Positions 8,195 to 17,204 of a DNA stretch of 60,407 bases are shown here, one piece after another. Numbering within the stretch: position 1 is the first letter of the stretch; the number at the start of each line of letters is the position of its first letter. The notes under the pieces are model-generated. The model was not told the origin of the DNA, did not search any database, and worked only from the letters and a program-made list of their open reading frames with translations. Location of the stretch: assembly GCA_017517925.1 (NCBI GenBank), contig JAFWXS010000139.1, positions 1-60,407 of the forward strand, given 5' to 3'. This stretch comes from Bacteroidaceae bacterium. Lineage in GTDB: Bacteria; Bacteroidota; Bacteroidia; Bacteroidales; Bacteroidaceae. The translations under genes were made by a program, and so were the position numbers.

Positions 8195-9334
8195 CTATCC
8201 TATCTTTTCTGCCACTTCGAACAGCGCTGCTGTCATATTGTTCCACGCATATTTTGCTTTCTCCTGAAGGATGCCCTCCCGATAGTCGGCTTCGCTACGG
8301 TTCTCCACAAAATCGACCAATGCATCGGCAATATCTGTAGCGTCGGGTTGGGTTACATAGCCCACCTTGCCGTGAGGGACAATCTCGGCCAATCCGCCTA
8401 CATTGGTGACGAGCATGGGACGCTCAAAGTGGTAGGCAATCTGTGTGATACCACTCTGTGTGGCCGATTTATAGGGCTGTGCCACAAGGTCTGCTGCGGC
8501 GAAGAAATAGCGTACCTTATCGGCAGGTACAAACTCCTTGTACCATACGATGTGCTCGGCGAGCCCTAATTCACGCTCCAATTGCTCATATTTTTCGGCA
8601 TTGCCGTAGAACTCACCCGCCACAATAAGCTTCACGCCTTTACCGCGCAGACGACTGTCGGCAAAGGCACGCAACAGCAGATCCAGTCCCTTATAATCAC
8701 GAATCAGGCCAAAGAAAAGAATATATCTTGTGTCCGCATCAAGACCCAGCACACCGATAGCCTCCTCGCGAGTAACTTTGGCTCCGAAACTGTCATAAAG
8801 CGGATGCGGAGTAAGTGCAAGTGGCTTGGTGTCGTCAAATGCTTTGGCATCGGCCAGTACCGACTCGGACATAGCCACGTAGCCACCCACCGACTTTATC
8901 ATATAGCGGGCAAACACGCGATCGCCGATACGCTTCTCGTGAGGTACCACATTGTCGAGCAGTGCCACAACCTTGATATGCTTGTCGCGACGGACAACAC
9001 GTGCTATCGTCCCCAGGCAGGGAGCCATGAATGGCAACCAGAAACGTATCATCACCATATCGGGGCGCTGGCGACGAATCTCGCGACCTACCTTCAGCCA
9101 GTTCAGTGGATTCACCGAGTTGACTTTACGCACGATATTCAGCCCTTCGGGAACAGGTCCTTCGGCATACTGCGTCTTGCCCGGAAAAAGAAAGCTCGGG
9201 TACTGCAACGTAAAGGTATAGATAGTCACCTCATGCCCTTCGTTTATGAACTCGTGTGCCAGCCGTTCATTGAAGTCTGCTATGCCTCCTCTATATGGAT
9301 AGGCCGGACCTACGATAATAATACGCTTCTTCAT
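8195..9334 (-). CDS. Family 4 glycosyltransferase
   Basis: A 379-residue GT-B glycosyltransferase. The start MKKRIIIVGPAYPYRGGIADFNERLAHEF is the nucleotide-fold glycine loop seen in mannosyl- and glucosyltransferases, and the C-terminal half carries GLIRDYKGLDLLLRAFA, LVAQPYKSATQSGITQIAYHFERPMLVTNVGGLAE, which replaces the usual E-x7-E by a Q/S-rich version found in this subgroup. It is the first gene of the minus-strand run 9334 to 4998 and precedes a second GT4 gene with one base between them. A TAnnTTTG box lies 23 nt upstream of the start. Specific sugar unknown. Confidence 0.85.
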   Translation of the reverse strand: MKKRIIIVGPAYPYRGGIADFNERLAHEFINEGHEVTIYTFTLQYPSFLFPGKTQYAEGPVPEGLNIVRKVNSVNPLNWLKVGREIRRQRPDMVMIRFWLPFMAPCLGTIARVVRRDKHIKVVALLDNVVPHEKRIGDRVFARYMIKSVGGYVAMSESVLADAKAFDDTKPLALTPHPLYDSFGAKVTREEAIGVLGLDADTRYILFFGLIRDYKGLDLLLRAFADSRLRGKGVKLIVAGEFYGNAEKYEQLERELGLAEHIVWYKEFVPADKVRYFFAAADLVAQPYKSATQSGITQIAYHFERPMLVTNVGGLAEIVPHGKVGYVTQPDATDIADALVDFVENRSEADYREGILQEKAKYAWNNMTAALFEVAEKIG

Positions 9335-9356
9335 AGCATTTCTTGATTATAAGGTG

Positions 9357-9364
9357 CAAATATA
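9357..9364 (-). promoter_or_regulatory. Predicted -7 box for the glycosyltransferase/pepP run
   Basis: Read on the minus strand this is TATATTTG, an exact TAnnTTTG, 23 nt upstream of the ATG at 9334. No convincing TTTG at 19-21 nt spacing is visible, so only the -7 element is called. Confidence 0.55.
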
Positions 9365-9393
9365 CAAAAAACAACAACACAAATCGCGTTAAT

Positions 9394-9424
9394 TATGTAA
9401 TATTGATTTTTTCTTGTAACTTTG
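9394..9424 (+). promoter_or_regulatory. Predicted promoter of the kduI operon
   Basis: TAACTTTG at 9417-9424 is an exact -7 box. TATG at 9394-9397, 19 nt upstream, is a weak -33 element. The leader to the kduI ATG is about 57 nt. The region also serves the divergent glycosyltransferase run, so regulators could act on both. Confidence 0.65.
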
Positions 9425-9487
9425 TTGGCATCGTAGAACGATATTGAGATTAAATAACAAATTATAATACAAAAAGTACGTAAAGCT

Positions 9488-10330
9488 ATGAAGACAAACT
9501 ATGAAGTGCGCTATGCTGCACATCCCGAGGATGCGAAGAGTTATGATACCAAGCGTATCCGTCGCGATTTCCTTATCGAGAAGGTTTTTGCTGCCGATGA
9601 AGTGAATATGGTATACTCAATGTACGACCGTATGGTAGTGGGCGGCGCTATGCCCGTAAATGAGGCATTGAAGCTAGAGGCTATCGACCCGCTGAAGGCT
9701 CCCTTCTTCACTACACGTCGCGAGATAGGTATGTTCAACGTAGGTGGCCCCGGCATCGTGAAGGTGGGCGATGAGACCTACGAACTTGACTATAAGGAGG
9801 CACTCTACATCGGTTCGGGCGACCGTGACGTCCTCTTTGAGAGCAAGGATGCGCAGAACCCTGCCAAGTTCTACTTCAACTCTTGCACTGCACACCGTAA
9901 CTATCCTAACAAGAAGGTGACCAAGGCCGATGCCGTAGTGGCTCACATGGGTTCGCTCGAAGGCTCCAACGACCGCAACATCAACAAGATGCTCGTAAAC
10001 CAGGTGCTCCCCACCTGTCAGATTCAGATGGGTATGACCGAGCTTGCTCCCGGTAGCGTCTGGAACACCATGCCCGCTCACGTTCATAGTCGTCGTATGG
10101 AGGCCTACTTCTATTTCGAAGTACCCGAAGAGCATGCTGTATGTCACTTCATGGGCGAGGTTGACGAGACCCGTCACATCTGGATGAAGGGTGACCAGGC
10201 TGTATTGTCTCCCGAATGGTCAATCCACAGCGCTGCAGCCACACACAACTATACCTTCATCTGGGGTATGGGCGGCGAAAATCTCGACTATGGCGATCAA
10301 GATTTCTCTTTGATTACCGACTTGAAGTAA
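9488..10330 (+). CDS. kduI: 5-dehydro-4-deoxy-D-glucuronate isomerase
   Basis: Cytosolic zinc isomerase converting 5-keto-4-deoxyuronate, the spontaneous product of unsaturated uronic acids from pectin, glycosaminoglycan or ulvan breakdown, into 3-deoxy-D-glycero-2,5-hexodiulosonate. It has 280 residues, the standard length. Predicted zinc ligands are H198, H200 and E205 (PAHVHSRRMEAY) and H247 (WSIHSAAATHNY), matching the spacing in the E. coli enzyme. First gene of a run with kduD 35 nt downstream, which supplies the next step. Expression is probably induced by uronates, but no regulator gene is present here. Confidence 0.96.
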   Translation: MKTNYEVRYAAHPEDAKSYDTKRIRRDFLIEKVFAADEVNMVYSMYDRMVVGGAMPVNEALKLEAIDPLKAPFFTTRREIGMFNVGGPGIVKVGDETYELDYKEALYIGSGDRDVLFESKDAQNPAKFYFNSCTAHRNYPNKKVTKADAVVAHMGSLEGSNDRNINKMLVNQVLPTCQIQMGMTELAPGSVWNTMPAHVHSRRMEAYFYFEVPEEHAVCHFMGEVDETRHIWMKGDQAVLSPEWSIHSAAATHNYTFIWGMGGENLDYGDQDFSLITDLK

Positions 10331-10365
10331 ACACATAGAACTTATCATTTAAAACTCATAACGAA

Positions 10366-11163
10366 ATGAACATGTTTTCATTAGAAGGCAAGAACGCCTG
10401 GATTACCGGCGCATCTTATGGTATCGGATTCAACATTGCCAAGGCTTTTGTAGGTGCAGGAATCAAGAACATTATCTTCAACGACATCAACGAAGAGGCC
10501 CTTGCCAGAGGCTTGGCCAACTACAAGGAGGCAGGCATCGAGAACGTACACGGCTACGTGTGCGACGTTACTGATGAAGTGGCTGTAAAGGAACTTGTAG
10601 ACAAGATTCATGCTGAGGTAGGCCAGATTGATATCCTTGTTAACAATGCCGGCATCATCAAGCGCATCCCCATGCACGAGATGAAGCGCTCGGAGTTCCA
10701 GCAGGTAATCGATATCGACCTCGTTGGTCCGTTTATCTGCTCCAGCGCCGTTATTCCCGAGATGATGGAGCGTCGCGAAGGCAAGATCATCAACATCTGT
10801 TCTATGATGTCAGAGCTCGGCCGCGAGACCGTATCAGCCTATGCAGCAGCCAAGGGTGGCTTGAAGATGCTCACCCGTAACATCTGCTCTGAATATGGTG
10901 AATACAATATCCAATGCAATGGTATCGGTCCAGGTTATATCGCCACTCCGCAGACTGCCCCGCTCCGCGAGCCTCAAGCCGATGGCTCACGACATCCGTT
11001 CGATTCATTCATCTGTGCCAAGACTCCCGCAGGACGTTGGCTCGACCCCGAAGAGTTGGGTGGCCCCGCCGTATTCCTTGCCTCAAAGGCTTCAGATGCT
11101 GTAAATGGTCACATCCTCTATGTTGACGGCGGTATCTTGGCTTATATCGGTAAGCAACCTTAA
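10366..11163 (+). CDS. kduD: 2-dehydro-3-deoxy-D-gluconate 5-dehydrogenase (SDR family)
   Basis: Short-chain dehydrogenase that reduces the KduI product to 2-keto-3-deoxygluconate. The 265-residue protein shows the Rossmann motif TGASYGIG (14-21), NNAG (93-96), and catalytic Tyr159-x3-Lys163 (YAAAK), with the ICSMMS strand supplying the serine. Many Bacteroidetes homologues are annotated gluconate 5-dehydrogenase; the position directly after kduI favours the KduD role. The DUF4861 lipoprotein gene follows after 11 nt. Downstream enzymes of the pathway (KdgK, KDPG aldolase) are not in the window. Confidence 0.9.
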   Translation: MNMFSLEGKNAWITGASYGIGFNIAKAFVGAGIKNIIFNDINEEALARGLANYKEAGIENVHGYVCDVTDEVAVKELVDKIHAEVGQIDILVNNAGIIKRIPMHEMKRSEFQQVIDIDLVGPFICSSAVIPEMMERREGKIINICSMMSELGRETVSAYAAAKGGLKMLTRNICSEYGEYNIQCNGIGPGYIATPQTAPLREPQADGSRHPFDSFICAKTPAGRWLDPEELGGPAVFLASKASDAVNGHILYVDGGILAYIGKQP

Positions 11164-11174
11164 TATATATTGTT

Positions 11175-12407
11175 ATGAAAAAGCTTATATACCTCGCTCT
11201 TGTCGTTTTATTGGCGTCTTGTGGCCCGAAGCCGGCAACCGACTTCACCGTCACGATAACCAACGACCAGGCTTTCGATCGTGAAGAGTTGGTAGAGGTA
11301 CCTATCAGTGACGTTGCCAAGAAGGTGAAGCTTATCGACGAAGAGCAGTATATCATCCTCGATGCCGAGGGTAACCAAGTGCCTTATCAGATTACTTGGG
11401 ATGACAACCTCTTGTTTCCCGCCATTGTAAAGGCTAATGCCAAAGCTGTATATACCATAGCTATTGGTGAGCCCATTGAAGTGGAGCCTCTTGTGTATGG
11501 CCGTCACTATCCCGAGCGTTTCGATGACATTGCTTGGGAGAACGACCGCACCGCTTACCGCACCTATGGACCTGCTCTGCAGCGTAGAGGTGAGCGCGCT
11601 TTCGGTTACGATGCTTGGGTAAAGCGTGTACCAGAGCTTGTAGTGGAGCAGCGCTATGCCAATGAACTGGATCCCGATACACAAGCCGAGATTGCCCGAC
11701 TACGTAAGGCACGCAAATACGAAGAGGCCAACGAACTGTACAACTCCGTATCATACCACGTTGACCATGGCAACGGACTTGACTGTTACAAGGTAGGCCC
11801 CACCCTTGGCTGTGGCACAGCAGCACTCATGCAAGGTGATGCCATCCTCTATCCCTATTGCTGGAAGGAGCATGAGATCATGGAGAATGGTCCCTTGCGC
11901 TTTACTGTAAAGCTGGTGTACAACCCCTTTGTCGTGGGTAAGGACAGTGTGGTAGAGACTCGCATTATCTCTCTCGAGAAAGGCTCTCAACTCAACAAAA
12001 CCGTTGTAAGCTATGCTGGACTTTCCAAAACTACTCCCGTAGCTACAGGTCTTGTTATCCATCCCGAGCATCCCACAGCCTACGTCCTCGAAAATGACAA
12101 AGGCTATATCGCTTATGCCGACCTCACAGACAACGTGAACAATGGCAATGGAGTCATCTACGTAGGTGCTGTGATGCCCAACAAGGTGAAAGAGGCCAAG
12201 ACCGTGATATTCTCAGATAAGGAAGCTAAGGAACGTGGTGCATCAGGTCACGTGCTTGCCATCAGTAATTATAAGCCCAATACTGAATATACTTATTATT
12301 GGGGGTCAGGTTGGAGTAAATATGGTTTTGAGTCTATGGAGACTTGGACTGACTACCTTAATCATTACACGCTAAGTGTGCGTAATCCCTTGGCAATAAC
12401 TTATTGA
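11175..12407 (+). CDS. DUF4861 family lipoprotein, uronate-linked
   Basis: A 410-residue lipoprotein (signal MKKLIYLALVVLLASCG, lipobox cysteine 16), so anchored on the outer or inner membrane. The body matches the DUF4861 type: RTAYRTYGPALQ, a HVDHGNGLDCYKVGPTLGCG segment near residue 195, and ENGPLRFTVKLVY. DUF4861 proteins occur beside pectin, alginate and ulvan degradation genes in Bacteroidetes, and here the gene is the third of the kdu run. A role in handling oligo-uronates, perhaps enzymatic, is an inference from context; no catalytic residues are established to me. Twelve bases separate it from uvrC. Confidence 0.82.
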   Translation: MKKLIYLALVVLLASCGPKPATDFTVTITNDQAFDREELVEVPISDVAKKVKLIDEEQYIILDAEGNQVPYQITWDDNLLFPAIVKANAKAVYTIAIGEPIEVEPLVYGRHYPERFDDIAWENDRTAYRTYGPALQRRGERAFGYDAWVKRVPELVVEQRYANELDPDTQAEIARLRKARKYEEANELYNSVSYHVDHGNGLDCYKVGPTLGCGTAALMQGDAILYPYCWKEHEIMENGPLRFTVKLVYNPFVVGKDSVVETRIISLEKGSQLNKTVVSYAGLSKTTPVATGLVIHPEHPTAYVLENDKGYIAYADLTDNVNNGNGVIYVGAVMPNKVKEAKTVIFSDKEAKERGASGHVLAISNYKPNTEYTYYWGSGWSKYGFESMETWTDYLNHYTLSVRNPLAITY

Positions 12408-12419
12408 GGCTTATAGTCA

Positions 12420-14231
12420 ATGTTTGAAAGCCCGCTGAAGAAGAATCCCTACCTGCAATCCATTGTGGAGAACCTGCCCGACACACCGGGCTGCTACCAG
12501 TATCTCAACAAGGAGGGCACGGTGATTTATGTGGGCAAGGCCAAGCATCTGAAGCGTCGCGTGAGCCAGTATTTCCAGAAGGAGCAGACGGGCAAGACGC
12601 GCGTTCTCGTCGGTCAAATCGCCGATATTCGCTACGTGGTGGTGAAGACCGAGGAGGATGCGCTGCTGCTCGAGAACAACCTCATCAAGAAGTACAAACC
12701 GCGCTACAACGTGCTGCTCAAGGACGACAAGACCTATCCTTCCATCTGCATCACGGGCGAGTATTTTCCCAAGGTGTTCAAGACGCGCAAGATTATCCGC
12801 AACGGATCGCAGTACTTCGGACCCTACAGCCACATGCCCACACTCAATGAGATACTCAATCTCATCAAGCAGCTATATACGGTGCGCACGTGTAACCTCG
12901 CGCTCACTCCCGAGAGTATACGCAGCGGCAAGTTCAAGCCTTGTCTCGACTACCACATCAAGCGCTGCAAGGCACCCTGCATCGCGCTGCAGAGCCGCGA
13001 TGAATACATGGTGCAGATTGAGGAGATACGCCAAATCCTCCGGGGCAACACCAAGGAACTGAGCCGCGGACTGATGGACGAGATGCGCCGCTTGAGCGAG
13101 GAGATGCGCTTCGAGGAGGCCATGGAGGTGAAGCGCAAGTACGATGCCTTGGAGCGCTTCCGCGAGAAGAGCGAGGTGGTGAGCCACATCATCGACAACG
13201 TGGACGTATTCTCCATCGAGGAGGACGGCGACAGCGCCTTCATCAACTATCTGCACATCACCAACGGTGCCATCAACCAGGCCTTCACCTTTGAGTACAA
13301 GAAGAAGATGAATGAGACGAAGGAAGAACTCCTCGCCCTCGGCATCGTAGAAATGCGCGAGAGGTACAAGAGCCGTTCGCGCGAGATAGTCGTTCCCTTC
13401 TCCGTAGATATCGACCTCGAAGGCGTCACCTTCACCGTGCCTCAACGCAGCGATCGCAAGAAGCTGCTTGAGCTCTCCCAACTCAACGTGAAGCAATACA
13501 AGCTCGACCGCCTGAAACAGGCCGAGAAACTCAATCCCGAGCAGAAGAACACGCGCCTGCTCAAGGAGATACAGGAACATCTCAGGCTCGACCGCCTGCC
13601 CGCCCACATCGAGTGTTTCGACAACTCCAACATCTCGGGCACCGATGCCGTGGCGGCCTGCATCGTCTTCCGCATGGGCAAGCCCAGCAAGCAGGAGTAC
13701 CGCAAATACAATATCAAGACCGTCGTAGGTCCCGACGACTACGCCTCGATGCGCGAAGTCGTGTACCGCCGCTACTCCCGCATGATAGCCGAGGAGACTC
13801 CTCTTCCCGACCTCATCATTGCCGACGGTGGCAAGGGACAGATGGAAGTCATCCGCGAGGTGGTGGAAGACACGCTCGGCCTGCATATCCCCATTGCCGG
13901 CCTGGCCAAGAACGATCGTCACCGTACAGCCGAACTCCTCTTCGGTTTCCCGGCGATGAGCATCGGGCTGAAGCAGCAGAGTGCGCTCTTCCATCTGCTC
14001 GAACGCATACAGGACGAGGTACACCGCTTTGCCATCACCTTCCACCGCGATAAGCGCAGCAAGCGACAGACTGCCTCGGCGCTCGATGACATCAAAGGCA
14101 TCGGCCCCAAGACCAAGGAGGCCTTGCTCGCCCACTTCAAGAGCGTGAAACGCATCAAAGAAGCCCCTATTGAAGAGATAGAAGCGATAGTAGGCAAGGG
14201 TAAGGCAAAAGTCATCAAGGAAAGGTTGTGA
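12420..14231 (+). CDS. uvrC: Excinuclease ABC subunit UvrC
   Basis: Nuclease subunit of nucleotide excision repair, making the 3' and 5' incisions on UvrB-bound damaged DNA. The 603-residue protein has the GIY-YIG domain (residues 20-100; YQYLNKEGTVIYVGKAKHLKRR), a cysteine cluster around CLDYHIKRCKAPC (residues 178-190), the UVR motif for UvrB contact (residues 205-240), the RNase H-like endonuclease domain (ECFDNSNISGTDAVAA, IIADGGKGQ) and C-terminal tandem helix-hairpin-helix motifs (IKGIGPKTKEALLAHF). Starting 12 nt after the DUF4861 gene, it appears to be carried on the kdu transcript unless an unseen promoter lies within that gene. It is convergent with the next gene (10 nt apart). Confidence 0.97.
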   Translation: MFESPLKKNPYLQSIVENLPDTPGCYQYLNKEGTVIYVGKAKHLKRRVSQYFQKEQTGKTRVLVGQIADIRYVVVKTEEDALLLENNLIKKYKPRYNVLLKDDKTYPSICITGEYFPKVFKTRKIIRNGSQYFGPYSHMPTLNEILNLIKQLYTVRTCNLALTPESIRSGKFKPCLDYHIKRCKAPCIALQSRDEYMVQIEEIRQILRGNTKELSRGLMDEMRRLSEEMRFEEAMEVKRKYDALERFREKSEVVSHIIDNVDVFSIEEDGDSAFINYLHITNGAINQAFTFEYKKKMNETKEELLALGIVEMRERYKSRSREIVVPFSVDIDLEGVTFTVPQRSDRKKLLELSQLNVKQYKLDRLKQAEKLNPEQKNTRLLKEIQEHLRLDRLPAHIECFDNSNISGTDAVAACIVFRMGKPSKQEYRKYNIKTVVGPDDYASMREVVYRRYSRMIAEETPLPDLIIADGGKGQMEVIREVVEDTLGLHIPIAGLAKNDRHRTAELLFGFPAMSIGLKQQSALFHLLERIQDEVHRFAITFHRDKRSKRQTASALDDIKGIGPKTKEALLAHFKSVKRIKEAPIEEIEAIVGKGKAKVIKERL

Positions 14232-14241
14232 GTGAATCTTC

Positions 14242-16314
14242 TCAGAAGGAATAACGTAGCTGTAATTGTATGTCTTCGCGGTGGTTGGCATCGATCATCG
14301 CAGCACCGCTTCCTATGGTATTACGATCAAAGTATCGGGTAGCACCAACTTTGGCTGCACCTGTAAAGCGTGGTGCTTTCTTGTGGCTATATTGAACGAA
14401 CAGGTAACCACGCAATCCCGTACCGTAATACATCTGATAATTGTATGCGTAGAGTAGCCCCTGCTCATAACCATAAAGACGGGCTGTATAGTCGGCACAG
14501 AAAGCAGTGACCCCGGCCGAGAAACGCAAAGCATGACACCCCAAGGTAGGGGAATAGGTGGTCTGAGCACCAGCCATAACTCCCATAGAAAGCGTTTCAG
14601 CTTGTACAAAACACCCCTCAAGCAATGCCTGGCAAGTTAATGGTGGAGTAAGCGTACCGCTCCATTGCAGTCGCAGGCGGTGTGTCCATTCGTTGAGCAG
14701 ACCACCATCGGGCAGGCGGTAACCATCGGCCACATCGCGCTGCTTCAGGCGGAACCGGTAGCGCAGCAGTATGCTATGACTGTCGTTTATGGTATAGCGG
14801 GTATTGACAATGCCATCCGTCCCGTACGATGGGGTAGAGACACGATAGCGAAGATAAGGGAAGTGGTAGCCGTCGGCATATGCTGTAATCTGTATCCGTC
14901 GGTAGGGTTGCCACTCGACACCGAGATATATGCCCTGTTCATTACGGATCTCCGATGAAGAGGAGAAGCTCTTGCTCTCCAATGCCCAGAAGTCGTGGGC
15001 GTAGTGGCGTTGCAATAAAGTGAGATGGAGGCCGTCTACAACCTTCAGCCGCAAGGTGTTGAGTGTGGCTATAGCCCCTTTCTTGTCTATGGCAGTCTCA
15101 CCTACAATGCTCAGACGGTGATGATGCCAGGCATAGTCGACAGAAGCATTGAAGAAGTCGTGTCCCTGTGGAGCATAACGTTTATAGGCTTGCTCCGGTA
15201 ATGCAAAGTTACGGTTGAAGGATTGGTACATTGCTGTCATTCCTATATGAAAGCCGTGGGCGGCATACCCGATATGTGCTCCGAAAAGATTTCCACGGGT
15301 GTTGCCACGGCGGGCCTGCTCGAGTGGAGTACGGTGATAGCCGTCGGACTTCAAGGTACTGATGCCTACTCCATCGAGTGTGGCGTCGAGCCTTCGGTAC
15401 GAGGCGAAGGCGGTAAACTGCCACGAGTGCCAAGCCACGGTAGCCGCCGCTCCTGTATAGTAGTCGCTTTCGCTTGTGCCACGATGAGGCTTAATGCTGG
15501 GAGATTGTCGTCCCAAGCCCTGCAACAGCATATTCTTTCCTAAAGCAAAGTCTGAGTTGAGTATCAGTCCTTGACCGAAGCGCAGGCGATAGTTTCCTAC
15601 GATAAGGCTTTGCAGTATGCCCATATCGCCCAGTTGTATGTAGCCCGATAGGTGGTCGGGTAGGGGAGAGGTGGCTGTGAAGATAGGCTCGCCTGCATCC
15701 TTCTCGGTGCTGAGCCCCCATGAGAGACGTGTGTCGTAACGATAGTTATAACGTATATTATGGTAGAGGGCATTGCCCGTGTAGTAGCGCGAGGGCGATG
15801 CCTCGAGCTGGCTCAGTGTGCGTGGGGCATAGCCGGCACGTCGGTAGAGCGGTATGTCGAGTCGTGTAGAGAGTTCGCTCTTACCTCGGGTAAGCATACG
15901 ATGCCACGTGTCGCGAGCATCTTCTTTCTCTTCCAACTCACCGAAGGTTACAAAATAGGACAACAGTTGGCGAGTGTGGTAGTCAAGTTCGGGGATAAGC
16001 ATCAGTTCGCCCACACTGCGCAATGCCCCATATCTGTATATATAATAATGTATACCCTCAATCTGCTTGCCAGTGAGAAAGCCCAACTGCTGTAGCTCTG
16101 TGCTATCGGCTTGGTTGATGTTGATGGGATTGGCATGCAGATATACGTAATCATCATAAAGATTCTCCATTACGGCTGCGCCCTCCTCGCCTTCGCATTC
16201 AGTTTCCATGAGGAGTTGCTCCAGGAAGTCATCCCACGAAACAAACTGCGCCGAGGCGGACAGCGGGCAGAACATCATCAGCCAAACGAGGATTTTCGGT
16301 ATTATCTTAGCCAT
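14242..16314 (-). CDS. Helix-hairpin-helix / outer-membrane beta-barrel protein
   Basis: About 690 residues. A signal peptide (IIPKILVWLMMFCPLSASAQ) is followed by a ComEA-like helix-hairpin-helix pair (NPININQADSTELQQLGFLTGKQIEGI, then YGALRSVGELMLIPELD) and a long C-terminal region rich in alternating aromatic strands ending in RYSF, typical of an outer-membrane barrel. Proteins of this design are widespread in Bacteroidetes and unstudied; periplasmic DNA binding coupled to an outer-membrane pore is an inference. The open frame can begin at a TTG (16335), but a -7 box on this strand overlaps that codon (16333-16340), so the ATG at 16314 is chosen. No terminator is visible before uvrC. Confidence 0.78.
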   Translation of the reverse strand: MAKIIPKILVWLMMFCPLSASAQFVSWDDFLEQLLMETECEGEEGAAVMENLYDDYVYLHANPININQADSTELQQLGFLTGKQIEGIHYYIYRYGALRSVGELMLIPELDYHTRQLLSYFVTFGELEEKEDARDTWHRMLTRGKSELSTRLDIPLYRRAGYAPRTLSQLEASPSRYYTGNALYHNIRYNYRYDTRLSWGLSTEKDAGEPIFTATSPLPDHLSGYIQLGDMGILQSLIVGNYRLRFGQGLILNSDFALGKNMLLQGLGRQSPSIKPHRGTSESDYYTGAAATVAWHSWQFTAFASYRRLDATLDGVGISTLKSDGYHRTPLEQARRGNTRGNLFGAHIGYAAHGFHIGMTAMYQSFNRNFALPEQAYKRYAPQGHDFFNASVDYAWHHHRLSIVGETAIDKKGAIATLNTLRLKVVDGLHLTLLQRHYAHDFWALESKSFSSSSEIRNEQGIYLGVEWQPYRRIQITAYADGYHFPYLRYRVSTPSYGTDGIVNTRYTINDSHSILLRYRFRLKQRDVADGYRLPDGGLLNEWTHRLRLQWSGTLTPPLTCQALLEGCFVQAETLSMGVMAGAQTTYSPTLGCHALRFSAGVTAFCADYTARLYGYEQGLLYAYNYQMYYGTGLRGYLFVQYSHKKAPRFTGAAKVGATRYFDRNTIGSGAAMIDANHREDIQLQLRYSF

Positions 16315-16332
16315 CGCAAGTAAAATCTTCCG

Positions 16333-16340
16333 CAAACGTA
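16333..16340 (-). promoter_or_regulatory. Predicted -7 box for the HhH/beta-barrel gene
   Basis: Minus-strand TACGTTTG is an exact TAnnTTTG 18 nt upstream of the ATG at 16314. It overlaps the alternative TTG start codon at 16335, which argues against that start. Confidence 0.55.
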
Positions 16341-16362
16341 CGAAAAAGTTCGTTTTTTTCAG

Positions 16363-16370
16363 TATGTTTG
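16363..16370 (+). promoter_or_regulatory. Predicted -7 box for the TrmH-type gene
   Basis: TATGTTTG matches TAnnTTTG, 29 nt before the ATG at 16400. Together with the minus-strand box at 16333-16340 it forms a back-to-back divergent promoter only 22 nt apart. Confidence 0.6.
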
Positions 16371-16399
16371 CTGTTCAAAATGTAAAGATAATCGCCATT

Positions 16400-17200
16400 A
16401 TGCCCATCATCCACATCACATCGCTTACCCATCGGGGAGTAGAGGTCTTCAGTACACTGACCGAAGCACAACTGCGCCTCGGCATGGAGTCCGACAAGGG
16501 GATATTCATCGCCGAGAGTCCCAAGGTCATCCGCGTAGCGCTCGATGCCGGCTACGAACCCTTGGCCCTACTGTGTGAGGAGCGCCACATCACGGGCGAT
16601 GCAGCCGATATCATAGCTCGCTGCCCCGACATACCGGTATATACGGGCAGTCGCGAGTTGCTGGCCTCGCTTACCGGGTATACCTTGACGCGCGGTGTGC
16701 TGTGTGCCATGCACCGCCCCGCACCCCCCAGTGTATCCGAAGTGTTGAGCGATGCTTGGCGTGTAGTGGTAATCGATGGAGTGACCGATACAACCAACAT
16801 AGGTGCCATCTTCCGCTCGGCAGCCGCATTGGGCATCGATGCCGTGCTGCTTACCCGCACTGCTTGCGACCCGCTCAACCGCCGTGCCGTGCGTGTATCT
16901 ATGGGTTCCGTATTTCTCGTGCCGTGGACTTGGATTGATGATATCGACACTCAACTGCATGCCGAAGGCTTCACCACTGCCGCCATGGCCCTGACCGATG
17001 ATTCCATATCCTTGGCTGACCCTGTACTGAAGACCATAGACCGCCTCGCCATCATCATGGGTACCGAAGGCGATGGTTTGGCCCATGAGGTCATCACGGC
17101 TGCCGACCACGTGGTGCGCATCCCCATGGCCCACGGCGTAGACTCACTCAACGTGGCCGCCGCAGCCGCCGTCGCTTTCTGGGAGTTGAGGAAGGGGTAA
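16400..17200 (+). CDS. TrmH/SpoU-family RNA 2'-O-methyltransferase
   Basis: SPOUT-fold methyltransferase of 266 residues using S-adenosylmethionine to methylate a ribose in tRNA or rRNA. An N-terminal substrate-binding domain (about 1-105) precedes the SPOUT domain with motif 1 (VVVIDGVTDTTNIGAIFRSA, with the Asn-x6-Arg of the family), motif 2 (IIMGTEGDGL) and motif 3 (IPMAHGVDSLNVAAAAAV), which form the trefoil knot. The exact target base cannot be read. The frame is open back to 16208, but that part overlaps the opposite gene and both promoters; MPIIHITSLTHRG at 16400 is the natural start. Confidence 0.88.
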   Translation: MPIIHITSLTHRGVEVFSTLTEAQLRLGMESDKGIFIAESPKVIRVALDAGYEPLALLCEERHITGDAADIIARCPDIPVYTGSRELLASLTGYTLTRGVLCAMHRPAPPSVSEVLSDAWRVVVIDGVTDTTNIGAIFRSAAALGIDAVLLTRTACDPLNRRAVRVSMGSVFLVPWTWIDDIDTQLHAEGFTTAAMALTDDSISLADPVLKTIDRLAIIMGTEGDGLAHEVITAADHVVRIPMAHGVDSLNVAAAAAVAFWELRKG

Positions 17201-17204
17201 CTTG

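Noticed and set aside
12873-14291. 472-codon minus-strand frame opposite uvrC, and the 294-codon minus frame opposite rnc (41882-42766)
   Set aside because: Long antisense frames caused by codon bias on the coding strand; the plus-strand proteins are clearly UvrC and RNase III.
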